A DNA stretch of 64,000 bases from positions 62,001-126,000 of the forward strand of contig OZ316897.1 of NCBI GenBank assembly GCA_973895155.1, read 5' to 3'. Shown piece after piece: positions 11,269 to 21,788 of the stretch. Within the stretch, counting starts at the first letter, position 1. Each line of letters begins with the position of its first letter. Source of the stretch: Marsupella aquatica (Eukaryota; Marchantiophyta). Under the pieces are notes generated by a model. The model saw only the letters and a program-made list of their open reading frames with translations, did not search any database and was not told where the DNA came from. Both the position numbers and the translations under genes were made by a program.

Positions 11269-12633
11269 ATGGGAAAAAGAAAGCATAATACTTTAAGAAA
11301 AAAAGAATTGGGGGAAGATTTTTCTGTGGATGTATTTGCTACAGTGTGGGAAGACCTCAAAAAATTAGATACCGTAAAATTGAAGTTTGCACTTCATTGG
11401 ATTCTATGTCATGACAACATTCTTGAACTTTTTGTTAAAAAAGTTCTTAGCCTAGAGTCTTCAAGATTTTCAAGAACACTATTCTTGAATGGGTATCAAA
11501 ATTGTAGAAGCCATATCATTCAGATCTTTCCTCCTGAGGTGTTCATTGAAATTGATGATATCTTTTTTCATCATGGTTTCAGACTAAAATTACCTCAACC
11601 TTTGAAAAAATCAATTACTATGTTTTCTAATCTTGACATTAGAAAGCTTAAACTTTTTCAAAAAGAAAGAGATAATCTTTGTAGAAATGGAGGAACTTAT
11701 GCTAAAGTTGAAGTAGACGTTCAACGTATTTCCTCTTCAAAACTAAAAACACTTACTGGTGTAATTTTAGGTGATTGGGATCAAACTACAACAACATTTA
11801 CCTCTGATCCAAACTTTATTTTCTTAAAATTTCCATCAGACCTCATTATCGTAGAAGAAAAGAAAGGATTTACCTATCTTTTTGATAGGTCTGGAGTCAA
11901 ACCATATTTGATAGCAATGATATTCCATCAAGATATCCTATCACCTGATTCAATGGTCTTCATTCGAAGATTATTAGAACAATTACATGCTGCCCATCAT
12001 GTTATCCAAAGAGGGAAAGGAAAAAGATCATGGGAAAGTAAGATGACAGGGTTTGGTCCTTTTCATAATCCTTACAAAAAAGATCAAAGTTGTGTATCTT
12101 TTTATACTCATGAACAAAAGATAAAGACATTCTTCAATCAAGATTGTCCCGATGCAGCCAATTTTGAAGACATGGTAGATAAATATTCTCATCGAGAGTT
12201 AATCGACATTATTCTTGGACTCTACATGTGGTTATGTCCACAAATGTTAGACAGCTTTTTAGATTATTCTCATCCTTACTTATGTTCAAATGATTATAAG
12301 ATGAACATATTTGAGAAAGCACTAAAATGTAAAGGTCCTAGTGCTTATCAATTATATATTAGTAAAGATTATTGTGTAGAAACTCATGCTGATCATGATA
12401 CAGCAGAATTTACTTTATGTTATGTTAGTCATCCTGATACCAAGATTTCTCCTGGAAACTTTGTTATTCCAGAGTATGGAATATTATTACCTATTAGAGA
12501 TGGTAATTTATTTTCATTTCGTAGTGACATTATCCATGGTACAGGATATAGAATTCCAACATCAAATTCTATATATGTAGGAGCTATTACCATAAACAAA
12601 AAATTAGATAGACTTTTACAAAGAAAACATTAA
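11269..12633 (+). CDS. TET/JBP-like 2-oxoglutarate Fe(II) dioxygenase
   Basis: The intact 454-residue product starts at an ATG right after a 3' splice site. Its C-terminal third carries the double-stranded beta-helix signature of 2OG-Fe(II) dioxygenases: H373-x-D375 (THADHD), then TLCYV, a Gly turn (SPGNF), GNLFSFRSDIIHGTG with the distal His at 423, and Arg428. This layout, with the GN-LFSFRS-x-I-x-H stretch, is what I know from TET/JBP-type DNA or RNA base oxidases, including those spread with transposons in fungi. The N-terminal 250 residues have no domain that I recognise. The DNA is far more AT-rich than its neighbours. Truncated relatives at 32.6 and 40.8 kb show that the gene belongs to a repeated family. 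The dioxygenase fold is fairly secure. The substrate (5-methylcytosine or other) is inference, and an AlkB- or prolyl-hydroxylase-like relative is an alternative. Confidence 0.6.
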   Translation: MGKRKHNTLRKKELGEDFSVDVFATVWEDLKKLDTVKLKFALHWILCHDNILELFVKKVLSLESSRFSRTLFLNGYQNCRSHIIQIFPPEVFIEIDDIFFHHGFRLKLPQPLKKSITMFSNLDIRKLKLFQKERDNLCRNGGTYAKVEVDVQRISSSKLKTLTGVILGDWDQTTTTFTSDPNFIFLKFPSDLIIVEEKKGFTYLFDRSGVKPYLIAMIFHQDILSPDSMVFIRRLLEQLHAAHHVIQRGKGKRSWESKMTGFGPFHNPYKKDQSCVSFYTHEQKIKTFFNQDCPDAANFEDMVDKYSHRELIDIILGLYMWLCPQMLDSFLDYSHPYLCSNDYKMNIFEKALKCKGPSAYQLYISKDYCVETHADHDTAEFTLCYVSHPDTKISPGNFVIPEYGILLPIRDGNLFSFRSDIIHGTGYRIPTSNSIYVGAITINKKLDRLLQRKH

Positions 12634-14499
12634 TAAAAAAGTAAATATATTATTTGTATTTATCATTATTTTTTATTACTTTGAACAAGTTAAAGTATGG
12701 ATTCTTTAATTTAAGGAATATAGGATCATAGGAAAATGTGTAAGAGTATGAATCATGGCATCTTATGCTAGGAGTGGAAAAACCCGAGGGTTAAGAGGAG
12801 ATGATGGTCCAACAAAGAAAAGCTTCTTCAAGAGGAGGAGGTGAAAAGGACCTAGACAGTAGTGAAAGTAGGAATCTCAATGTCAAGTGGATAGTTTTCC
12901 TCAACATATCATACATCTCCCTTAAGTTCTTACAGAACCTTGAAAGGCCTATAAATACATCATCCATTTTGACACTCCCATCCACTACTAGGTGATTTAT
13001 CTTGGAGAATAGAATGGGAGTGGTATTCTTGACCAAGTATTCATCATGTTGGACCCTAGATATATCATTCATTTCATGATAATGAGCTTTAGAACCAATT
13101 TTCTAGAGGCAACTCCAAGGCTAGTTAGGACCTGATAGGCACAGTACCAATCCTAATATTTCTTCAAACCAAGTAAATGGTTTTTTTTCTTTCAAAAAAC
13201 CAATAGAAACCCATGGGAAGGGGGGCCCAACAGGGCAACAAAAACCGAAGCAGTAAAATGCAAACTTGGTGAGACCAAAGGAGTCCAAAGGTGCGAGGGC
13301 TCAAAAGGAGGGAACAAGGTAGGAAAAAACACTAGTCAAAGGAAAATCCTGTAAGCTATGACTGTTTCAACTAGAAAGCTATGCATCCGAACGAGTAATC
13401 CACCTAAGACGTTCCTTACTCACCAACTCTTTGACTCTTAATAATCTAGTATGTTTTCTACTAGGACCCGAGGCCTCATAAAGGCCATGCAAGGCATCCA
13501 ATATTTCTGAAAGGAGGAGATTCAAGTTGAACCTTCTACTTGTCGTATAGCAATAAGTATCAAAAGTGTAATTTCTCACTTAAAACCGAGATTCTGATCC
13601 CTTAAAGAACGTATTTTGGTATGAATTGACTAACTTTCATCATTCTGAGTGATATAGAACTCATAGCTCTACACTTTCTATACTTCTCAACAAAATAAAG
13701 TAAACAAAACATAAAAGTAACTTAACTTCAGATTTACAGACTAGAAAGGAAATGATTCCAGTTTTGGAGACTCTAGTAAATTATTGCCACACCTTCAGAA
13801 AGGACTTAGTCTCAATATAAGCACGCCTAAAGTCTCTCAACTCATCAATCTTTCTACTGAAGATACAAAATTGAACAGAGATGAAGTTCTGAATCTGATA
13901 AACAAAGCAGCTTTTTGATTGCAAATGTAATGATATGCCTTAAAATGCCATCAACACGGTTTGACATGAGCGTCACACAATTCAGTCAAACTCTAAGTCA
14001 TATTCCGGAACAAAGCAACGGTACTGAAAGCTCTGAGAATCAAATTTATTTCTCATTCATCAACAACTACTCTTGAATTGGCTAGCGAATCTTGACTCTA
14101 CAAGCAAGCCTAGTAGTGAATTCAATACGAGTCTCAGAAGTCTGTAACTGAATTCAATCACCACAGGAATTCCTGAGTTTCAATCACAACTTCAAACAAA
14201 TGTTGTTTCACTTCCATACAACGCACTCTCAACATGCCTTGTTACAATGGGAGGAGGGACTATTCAAAAGATCCAATTCTGAATAAAGTGTTGTCTCTGA
14301 CTCTCTCTCTCCCTCTCTGGTTCAAATGAGCATCCTACTATGTCTTATAAGTGCTAAGGTCCTAAAATGAAGGAAATATGAAAAGCTATACCTGTTGAAC
14401 TTGAACTAAGTATGAGGAAAGTATAGCATAAGTACTTAGAGGTCAGAAAATACTACTATATGGGTAATCTATTTTGAAAGTTAAATCTAAGTATCGGAA
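12634..14499. other. Non-genic stretch
   Basis: AT-rich sequence with only short frames (for example 12791-13072 minus). No paired terminal repeat, RNA gene or protein motif is visible. The right part probably includes the 3' flank of the minus-strand retroelement. Confidence 0.4.
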
Positions 14500-14535
14500 G
14501 ATAAGGGACACTTCTAAAAGCATTGGGTGTGGATG

Positions 14536-14830
14536 GACGCTTCTGAGCGTCAAGTCAGAGTGGACGCTTTTAGAAGCGTCATGAGTTAAAGTACTCGAGA
14601 ATAGTCGATGCTGCTGAAAGCGTCGGGAGTGAATCATTGGAAAAGACCGGACATTTTTGGAAGCGTCGGTCGAAAAATGGTCGATGAGGGTAGACATTTC
14701 TGTTTAGCGTCCAGAATAGAACAAATGCTTAAAAAATGTTGAAAATAAACTGTCTTCCAAGAGGAATGGTAGAGATCGTCATTCCACATAGCCCTCCACT
14801 GAAATTTTGCCGTGTCCACACAAGACAACC
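14536..14830. repeat. Palindromic GACGCTTC unit cluster, copy 1
   Basis: Five imperfect palindromes of the form GACGCTTCT-n-AGCGTC start at 14536, 14563, 14607, 14650 and 14693; the last three steps are 43-44 bp. The block ends in GCCCTCCACTGAAA at about 14790. A matching block lies at 17768-17970 with units at 17768, 17796 and 17838. It has the same first two spacings (28 and 42 bp) and the same GCCCTCCACTGAAA end, but two fewer units. The two blocks are direct repeats about 3.2 kb apart. Confidence 0.75.
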
Positions 14831-14864
14831 ACACTTTGATTAAAGACCAGTGCTAGATTCTTCA

Positions 14865-15233
14865 TCAAAAATCTTCTGGCTTGGGAATCCAAGTGGTACT
14901 CAAGACCATTGATGGAATATGGTTGTCATTGGGGTTCACAACATAAAAATCAAGGTCATAAAATTCTTCTCCAATTTGTAATGGCACTTGTTTTACTCTT
15001 CCCCAAAGTGAAATTAATCGTCCATCGATTGAGATTTGAGCACATATGGGCTGAACGTGTTGGAGAACTAATTGATGAAACAGTTTGTGGGACAGTAAAT
15101 TTATTCCAGAGCCTGGGTCAATAACAAAGTGCTGAATAGTGTGTCCTTCCAATTTAATCTCCCCTTCAAGAGAATACTGAAATGCGCAGGAGAGAAAATC
15201 ACAGCAATCCATAGTAGCTTTTACGGTCCACAT
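14865..15233 (-). CDS. Retropepsin-like aspartic protease fragment
   Basis: The 122-residue frame has the core of a retroviral-type aspartic protease: a hydrophobic strand and then VIDPGSGINLLS, in which the catalytic Asp sits in D-P-G-S-G rather than the usual D-T/S-G. An LQI-x-strand and a conserved hydrophobic C-terminal turn follow. Plant gypsy elements often carry D-x-GSG-x-N variants, so the Pro is unusual but need not be inactivating. The neighbouring reverse transcriptase is absent. The fragment sits between the 825-codon ORF and the palindrome cluster and may be a leftover of a deleted pol. Confidence 0.6.
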   Translation of the reverse strand: MWTVKATMDCCDFLSCAFQYSLEGEIKLEGHTIQHFVIDPGSGINLLSHKLFHQLVLQHVQPICAQISIDGRLISLWGRVKQVPLQIGEEFYDLDFYVVNPNDNHIPSMVLSTTWIPKPEDF

Positions 15234-15342
15234 GATGACTCAAACAGAATAAGTGCTCCTCAGTGCTTCAATCAGGTCCATTCATACTCCAGGGAATAAA
15301 CGCCCCTTCAAATCTTATATACATGAAGACGTTGCAAATCTG

Positions 15343-17820
15343 CTATCTACTCAACAACCCTTGAGTAACAACGTCCGGCCACGAAGGAGGAGTAGGTAAC
15401 CTTACTAGTCTCCTAAGTGACTTATACCCTTGAGCAGAAGAGTTCATAGCCTTATTCCGTATCAACTGTTCTCGTAGCTTAACAAGCTCTTTCTCGTACT
15501 TATGCGGAACAGCATACCCTTCATGGCAGACCCAAACAGAGTATTGGTATGGCCAAGGAAACTCTGGAGTTATTGGCGGAAAAGGAGCTTCAGCACGTCG
15601 GAGGACATATACCCAACACCAAATTTCATATTCCAAACATTTATATCTTCTACCCTTATCAATGGGAGGAATAGCCTTACCCGGCTTATAAGTGGGAATC
15701 AACATTCGAATACTCGGTAGATACGTACCAGGTAAAATCTGTTGTTGTTGATGTATACTCTCCATTTCCAGATGTCGGAAAGCTATCCGAAAATCATTCT
15801 TCTCCCACTTATGAATTGAAGCAAGGTTAGGTATAGGAATTAGGGATGGTAGTACCACTGTGTGCCCAAGTTTGGGAGGTACTCTGATAATACGAGGATC
15901 TTCGTCTTCCTCTCCATCGCTTGGAGCTCCTTTCCAACGAAAAATAATGTCTGGGTTTGAAGAAGGTATCACCGACTCCTTAGTAGGCCAACGTGATAGT
16001 ACAACAGGAGATGAAGATGCAGGAGGTGGAGAAGAATTCCCCATTGTCGTGTTGATGGGCTTCAGCTGCTCAAAATCTGGTGAATTTGCTTCATGAAAGA
16101 TCTGTTGATTTCTTACACGACGCAACCTTTTCCCAGGTCTTCGAGTATATGTCACTTGAAATTGCTCCGTAATAAGTGAACTCTCATCTCCAAGTGATAT
16201 CCGAGTACCCTTATCTCTGCTTGAATCCAGTAAGATAGAAGCTGATGCAGAGCTAAATGCCAAATCAGGTGTTCCAGACAGAGGTATGGGTGGAGATACA
16301 CTCTTGGTCTCAGGTAGCCCTAAATTGCTTGAAGGTCCAAGAGATGGAGTGGTCTGTAGACTGTGTTGAGACTCAAGTAATCTCTCTTCTGGAAGGTAAG
16401 CTGGAGAAACCCAATCAACAGATGGGTGTGGAGGAGGCCCTTTTCTCGCCAATGCTTCTGCTAACTCCTCAGACATAATCAGAGCAACTGTTATCCTGGT
16501 TTCGGGGGTCGGCCACATAGGAAATGGCATGACAAAATTAGGTGAAGTTGGTTGTCCAGCTACTCCTTCTACATCTACTATTTCGTCCTCTGAATCAGCC
16601 TTAAACAACTTTACAAGCTCCGGGCATAGTACCGCCAGAGGTTCCATTGATTGTTGTACAAGAGGAACCACATCTAGGTTTGGGGAGGGACTACGAGAAT
16701 CTTCCGAATTATACTCCTGTAAAGCTTTTAAAGCATTATTACTCACTTCCATGGGTGGTGAAGCAGGGTTCTGTGAAGTTTTATCATACCCATCCGCTGC
16801 AGTAGTATATTGTTGAGGAGGTTCTCCTGGTAAGCTTTCTTCATCCACATCCATCCTGTCTTCGTCATTCGCTCTGAAAGCAAAATTGTCCTGATCAAGA
16901 TCTTGATCCTCTGATGGGTGGGAAAGAATTGGCTCGTCTCTCCCGCCAACTGGTTCTCTTGTCTCTTTCAGTCTCCGAACTTCATTTACCAGCTCAGATT
17001 CTTCGCAAGTGAGTAGTTCGCATAACGCCACCAGTGTTGAATTGGATCGGACTTCTCGTACTTCCGGCAACTCATTTGCTTCACAGGTAGATGCGCTCCA
17101 ATGGGTACGATAGAAGACTTTCTCTGAAAGGAGCAGACATTTATGCTTGTGATAAATGTGAGCTAGATAGGGAGTCAAGTTGGTAAATCTCAACTTTCCA
17201 GCTTGCAACCTGCTATGAAAGTTCTTTACCTGGGTATGAATTACCCTATATAAGATCTTCGTCCAATTGATGGTCTGCTTCTGTTCTAATGAAGAGATAA
17301 CGGTGGCAGCGAAAGAAAGAGTAATACGTGTCTGACTCTCTGGATAGAAAATTGGTGATAGAAATCGAAAAAGATGCTGCAAAGAGGTAACTAAACAGTC
17401 CGTGGTTACCCAACCATTTCGCCTCTTAAAGGATTCAGGAGCAAAGAAAGACTCTATATAAGCTCGGGGCTCTCCATCAATCCTCTCCAAATCCTCGCCC
17501 GTTGTCGGCGTCGAGTAGACTCCCGCTATGAGCGCTTCAGTCCAAACACTTGGACGCGAGCGGACACCGATTCCTTCCTCAGCGTCCCACACACCTTGGT
17601 CGATGAGGCTGAACTCACACATCCTCCAAGGGAAACGAAGTAATTTCTTCAAGCCCATCAATGCAAGATTCGTCCTCAATTGTCGGCGGTCCACCATATT
17701 CGACGGGATAATTGCGAGTATTGGTCGCGTCGTAAGTTTGGACTCCACCATCGTGTCAATCATAAAGGACGCTTCTCTTGCCGTTCCTAGAAGTGGACGC
17801 TTCTTGCAGCGTCCCGTCAA
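15343..17820 (-). CDS. 825-codon retroelement accessory ORF
   Basis: A long open frame on the strand of the integrase and protease. The first ATG is about 19 codons into the frame (near 17763); upstream it opens with a TTG inside the GACGCTTC palindrome block. The N-terminal ~290 residues look folded (mixed hydrophobic, with WVTTDCLVTSLQHLFRFLSP). A long Ser/Pro/Glu-rich linker follows, and a second compact region lies in the last 150 residues with many Trp and Tyr (for example YKCLEYEIWCWVYVLRR). I recognise no enzyme motif. Size and position resemble the extra ORFs of large plant retroelements and the loosely defined plant-transposon-protein families. It might be structural (gag-like) or a captured gene. 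No function is assigned. Confidence 0.45.
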   Translation of the reverse strand: MTGRCKKRPLLGTAREASFMIDTMVESKLTTRPILAIIPSNMVDRRQLRTNLALMGLKKLLRFPWRMCEFSLIDQGVWDAEEGIGVRSRPSVWTEALIAGVYSTPTTGEDLERIDGEPRAYIESFFAPESFKRRNGWVTTDCLVTSLQHLFRFLSPIFYPESQTRITLSFAATVISSLEQKQTINWTKILYRVIHTQVKNFHSRLQAGKLRFTNLTPYLAHIYHKHKCLLLSEKVFYRTHWSASTCEANELPEVREVRSNSTLVALCELLTCEESELVNEVRRLKETREPVGGRDEPILSHPSEDQDLDQDNFAFRANDEDRMDVDEESLPGEPPQQYTTAADGYDKTSQNPASPPMEVSNNALKALQEYNSEDSRSPSPNLDVVPLVQQSMEPLAVLCPELVKLFKADSEDEIVDVEGVAGQPTSPNFVMPFPMWPTPETRITVALIMSEELAEALARKGPPPHPSVDWVSPAYLPEERLLESQHSLQTTPSLGPSSNLGLPETKSVSPPIPLSGTPDLAFSSASASILLDSSRDKGTRISLGDESSLITEQFQVTYTRRPGKRLRRVRNQQIFHEANSPDFEQLKPINTTMGNSSPPPASSSPVVLSRWPTKESVIPSSNPDIIFRWKGAPSDGEEDEDPRIIRVPPKLGHTVVLPSLIPIPNLASIHKWEKNDFRIAFRHLEMESIHQQQQILPGTYLPSIRMLIPTYKPGKAIPPIDKGRRYKCLEYEIWCWVYVLRRAEAPFPPITPEFPWPYQYSVWVCHEGYAVPHKYEKELVKLREQLIRNKAMNSSAQGYKSLRRLVRLPTPPSWPDVVTQGLLSR

Positions 17821-17970
17821 GACTAAGTTTTAGGGTGGACGCTTCTCTCAGCATCCAGTGCAAAAACTAAAATTCTGAACACTTGTGAAAGGGGAGGGAA
17901 TGCTGATTCTAATAAAGTACAAACTACCTACCGCCCTCCACTGAAACTATGACCTGTCCCAGGTGAAACA
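17768..17970. repeat. Palindromic GACGCTTC unit cluster, copy 2
   Basis: Units start at 17768, 17796 and 17838, followed by GCCCTCCACTGAAA at 17933. This is the partner of the block at 14536-14830. The distance from the third unit to the shared end word is shorter by about two 43-bp units, as expected from loss or gain of whole units. The 5' end of the 825-codon frame runs into this block. Confidence 0.75.
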
Positions 17971-18084
17971 CTAAATAGGAGACTCATGATATCGCTTAAC
18001 CCAGAATCCATTGATTCGGGTGTCAAGTGGGTGACCGTCTAAGGTAGTCAAGGAAACCGAACCGTTAGCCCAGATTTGGGCAAC

Positions 18085-19257
18085 TCAATAAGGACCAATC
18101 CAATGGGTATGGAGTTTCCCAGGAAATAACATATAACAGGAATCAAAGACTAATGCTAAATCACCAACATCTAAATTCACGACTCGCAGCTTTTGATCAT
18201 AAACAAGCTTACGCTTGTTCTGAATTGTAGCTGTATGGTCTAACGCTAAAAGTCTAACTTCTTCTAATTTGACAATATCATAAAACCTATGTGGGAGACT
18301 AGCCGCTGGAGAGAGACGGTTGGATACCAAGAGTCGTTCTGTCGGGAAGGAGAATTCAATAGGAATAATACTGTCTAGGCCATAAGTCGGGTAGAAGGGA
18401 GTGTGAAGGGTTGTAATTTTCTCGGTAGTACGGTAAGCCCATAATGCAGAATGTAACTTCACATCCCAGTCTGTCTTGTGAGACTCTACTATCTTATTCA
18501 GGATCTTGCCCACAATGCCATTAGCTCTTTCCGTTAAGCCATTAGCTCTGGGTTTGTAAGGAGTAGTTTTGCGATGCTTGATAAGATATGTGTTAGTAAT
18601 TAACTCAATAGTTGAGTTAAGAAAATGCAAACCCCTATCGCTTACCAACTCCAAAGGACACCCGAACCGAGTAATAATGTGCTCAAAGAGAAATGCAGCC
18701 GTTGTTGTAGCATCATTCTTGCGAGTGGCTTTAGCCTCCACCCATTTGGTGGCATAATCAGTGGCCAAAATAATGTATTTACTTCGGCTTTTTCGAGCTG
18801 TTGGTGAAATTGGGCCAATAAAATCAATACCCCATTTCTCAAATGGTGTCAAAGGCAGGATGGGCGTAAGAGGCCATTTGGAACTAGCAGTGGGTTTCCC
18901 TATTCTTTGACAGGGGTCACACGTCTTAATAAAGTTGTAAGTATCTCTATGCATGGTAGGCCACCAGTACCCATCATCCAAAATTATCTTTACAGTAGTA
19001 TTGACAGCACAATGGCCACGTGTTTCACCAGAATGTAAAGCTTCAATTACTTGTGGGAGTTCCCTGTTCTCCAGACATCGTCGCATCTTCTGATCAGGAC
19101 CTTGTTTAAACAAAGTGCCCTGAAGGATAGTATAAGGTCCCACCTTATGTGCAAAAACAGCTCGTTCTTCCGCATTAAGGCCTTCAGGAAAACTACCATG
19201 AATCAACATGTGCACAATATCAAAATACCGTGAAGACTCTCCTTCAATGTGCCACAA
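18085..19257 (-). CDS. Ty3/gypsy-type integrase (pol C-terminal part)
   Basis: The frame (390 codons) shows a zinc-binding H-H-C-C domain (HSGETRGHC, then CDPCQRIGK) and then the DDE catalytic core: WGIDFIGP with the first Asp, ELVSDRGLHF with the second Asp, and NGLTERANG with the Glu 35 residues later. A chromatin-binding-type C-terminal region (VGDLALVFDS, ending in HTHWIGPY) follows. The open frame continues upstream for about 20 codons to about 19320 in sequence typical of the RNase H-integrase junction, then is lost. This is a real integrase domain of a gypsy element cut off from its reverse transcriptase. All three acidic residues are present, so the core itself could have been active when it was whole. 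Confidence 0.9.
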   Translation of the reverse strand: MWHIEGESSRYFDIVHMLIHGSFPEGLNAEERAVFAHKVGPYTILQGTLFKQGPDQKMRRCLENRELPQVIEALHSGETRGHCAVNTTVKIILDDGYWWPTMHRDTYNFIKTCDPCQRIGKPTASSKWPLTPILPLTPFEKWGIDFIGPISPTARKSRSKYIILATDYATKWVEAKATRKNDATTTAAFLFEHIITRFGCPLELVSDRGLHFLNSTIELITNTYLIKHRKTTPYKPRANGLTERANGIVGKILNKIVESHKTDWDVKLHSALWAYRTTEKITTLHTPFYPTYGLDSIIPIEFSFPTERLLVSNRLSPAASLPHRFYDIVKLEEVRLLALDHTATIQNKRKLVYDQKLRVVNLDVGDLALVFDSCYMLFPGKLHTHWIGPY

Positions 19258-19329
19258 ATGCTCATCTGGGAATTCATCAGAAAGATTATGCTGATTCTCT
19301 GGCCTGGGTAAGATGCACGGGCATTGGGC

Positions 19330-19919
19330 AAGGTGAATCTTGTCAGAAGTTCACATTTGTTAGACTAGAACCATTGGGATGCACAAGCTTTGAGGTCTCC
19401 TAAGCAATCACCAGTGCCTTTGATTTTGTCCCTAAACTAAGCAAAGTTCTCTTGTAGCATGTTAAGGGGAGCCCTCTACCTCTAAACCATGAGATCCTAA
19501 ACTAACTTCACTTGAGACATCTCTAGGTACGTAAATAAACAAACACTCATCAGGGAGGTCCAATTCTCAATTTCAGAGATAGTAGACATAGAAGTAGGCC
19601 CTATGGAGATAGATGAAATCAATAGAACTGAGAAACTAGTGGGGAGCAGGAAAACTACTCATACACAAATAGTCGCTTCCAAGTTGAAATTCCAAGTTTT
19701 AGAATAGAAAGAAAAGTGACTCTTCTATGGTAATAATGGATAGAAACCAAACAGAGATAAATAATAAGAAAAAAAACAACTAATGCAAAGATAAATTGAA
19801 TTTAGGGTGAAATGAATACAATGGGCATCATCATATATACGGGCATATATATCTCACAGCTTTGTTCATTAGAATCCCCTGGGAACTCCACATGTAGAGA
19901 TTTTGACTTTGATTCTTAT
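19330..19919. other. Non-coding gap between retroelement ORFs
   Basis: No open frame of note is present. The reverse transcriptase and RNase H expected upstream of the integrase are not here in any frame, which marks a deletion or insertion junction inside the element. Confidence 0.5.
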
Positions 19920-21782
19920 CTAACTGTAATTGTAATCAGTAAACATATCAAAGTGAATTCGCTCCGAGGTCGTGTTGTCCCTTTGATCAAGTGCAGCATA
20001 TCGAGCTTCCCGATCTTCATCTACTTGCTCTTGTCTTGCATGACACTGAGCCCATCTTCTCTTACTCATGTCATTCCTAAATGCCATTTGTCTCTCCTCT
20101 CTCTGTCCGGGGGTTTCCTCAACCATAATACCTTCCTCATTGTACAGTTTATACACACCAGGTCCTCGCTTGTCTGAAAGTTGTAATTCATCATCAATGT
20201 CCCCTTCTTCTAGGGATTGAGTAATGAGGTAGGACTTACTGACACCTGCAGCACTTCCCCATCTTAACATAGGCAGCTCACCTTTCAAAAACCCAGCTGC
20301 CACCATCAAATTGTACATCCTAGCAGCCGAAGGCCCTGCTCGACTAAATAATTTCCACAAATCTAGACCACCATCCTCCATCTCTCCAGTAACTGAGATG
20401 CGGACATCTGCTTTCTTGCCTGACCTTCCCACAACTTTGTATAATGTTCTTGTGAAGCAGTACCATTTGAAATACCGAGGATCCTTGAGCATGTTGTTGT
20501 ATGTTTCAATGTGATGGACACTCCACAACCATTTCTCGATCTGCTCCAAAAAACTTATCTGCTGATTTGTCCTGTAACTAGGTGTCATTAGTATCCGGAT
20601 ACTTGGATGGTGCTGCCAGATAGAAAAGTAAGTGGGGGTCGCTTCGTACATAACAGCTATTCCATCCTGTCCTTCTATTTGATCTCCCTCTTGCACTTGG
20701 TAATCCTGTGGTGGATCATGATATCCCCAAAGCAAAGCGGGACCAAAGTACTTCCCAATATTATAATTATACACACCTAGCTCTAACCATGTAATAACTA
20801 CTTCCGTGGGAGTCACTGCTTCCCAATAACTACTTTTCTCCAAGTGAACCAAAGATACATCTTCGGGGTTAAAGGGGTATACATCATTTCTAAAGTAACC
20901 CCCTTGACGAGCCACCACCGCTGGGTCACACCTCAATTCATAAAAGAACCTCATTGCCAAGTGACTAAGCTCAGGTGCAATTGGTAGATTGAAACTCATC
21001 CAATCATCAGATACTACTATGTCAGAGGTGAAAAATGGGTTGAATGCGACAGTAACCCCGTCCCTCTCCATCTTCTTCCACTGGGCAGCCTCCAAAAATG
21101 TGATGAGTCGGGGAAGTGTATACTTCCCACAATTGATCCGTACTTCCCGAGCAGCCCACGTTTTCAATATCAAGGGCAACAACTCATATAACTTACTATA
21201 AACATCTAGACAACATTTTCTCTGGTTATCCCTCTGTGCTAATCCCTCATGAACCATATTAGCCATTGCTTTAAGTGCAATAAAAGTTTCATTTTGAGGA
21301 TGCTCCCTTTCTAATTCCGACAACATGAATTGAGCTATTCGACTGTTAGCCCGACCTCCTAATCTATAAGACAAATCCTCAGGTAATTGTACATTAATAT
21401 GTCCAGACCACTCAAAAAAAGGCAGCATGAATCTAATCCTTATGGGGACTTCATCCCAAATCTGATCCCAATCTCCAGGTCTGATGTCCCTTTTATTTAC
21501 CTCTGCACTGGCCAAAATTATCCGAAGGGTTTCTAGTCCGAGGGCTTCATCAACCTCAATCGGATGCCAACCATCACTCTGCTCTCCAGACATTGTGGTC
21601 CAGTGGTTGATGCTGATCTTTTTCAGGATCTCAACTCGTTGTTTGTTTATTGGGTCTTTCAAAGCCCCATCCAATAACTTGGTGGCTTTCTTTGCTTCAT
21701 CTCTCAACTCTTGCACTCGAAGTTCCCAAGCATCATAAGCATGTCGTGGTATCCGAACATCCTTAGAATTACATTGCACCAA
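19920..21782 (-). CDS. 620-codon retroelement accessory ORF, downstream half
   Basis: This frame is in phase with the 622-codon ORF upstream and is separated from it by a single TAG at 21789-21791. It has no ATG at its beginning and opens with a TTG. The first ~60 residues continue the coiled coil of the upstream ORF. The rest is a globular, Trp/Tyr-rich region (for example HPSIRILMTPSY and DPRYFKWYCFTRTLYKVVG) ending in an acidic and basic helical tail. I recognise no catalytic motif. It is probably the second half of one ~1,240-residue protein. The TAG may be a mutation or a programmed read-through site, as used for gag-pol control in some retroelements. Confidence 0.5.
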   Translation of the reverse strand: MVQCNSKDVRIPRHAYDAWELRVQELRDEAKKATKLLDGALKDPINKQRVEILKKISINHWTTMSGEQSDGWHPIEVDEALGLETLRIILASAEVNKRDIRPGDWDQIWDEVPIRIRFMLPFFEWSGHINVQLPEDLSYRLGGRANSRIAQFMLSELEREHPQNETFIALKAMANMVHEGLAQRDNQRKCCLDVYSKLYELLPLILKTWAAREVRINCGKYTLPRLITFLEAAQWKKMERDGVTVAFNPFFTSDIVVSDDWMSFNLPIAPELSHLAMRFFYELRCDPAVVARQGGYFRNDVYPFNPEDVSLVHLEKSSYWEAVTPTEVVITWLELGVYNYNIGKYFGPALLWGYHDPPQDYQVQEGDQIEGQDGIAVMYEATPTYFSIWQHHPSIRILMTPSYRTNQQISFLEQIEKWLWSVHHIETYNNMLKDPRYFKWYCFTRTLYKVVGRSGKKADVRISVTGEMEDGGLDLWKLFSRAGPSAARMYNLMVAAGFLKGELPMLRWGSAAGVSKSYLITQSLEEGDIDDELQLSDKRGPGVYKLYNEEGIMVEETPGQREERQMAFRNDMSKRRWAQCHARQEQVDEDREARYAALDQRDNTTSERIHFDMFTDYNYS

Positions 21783-21788
21783 CTCTCG

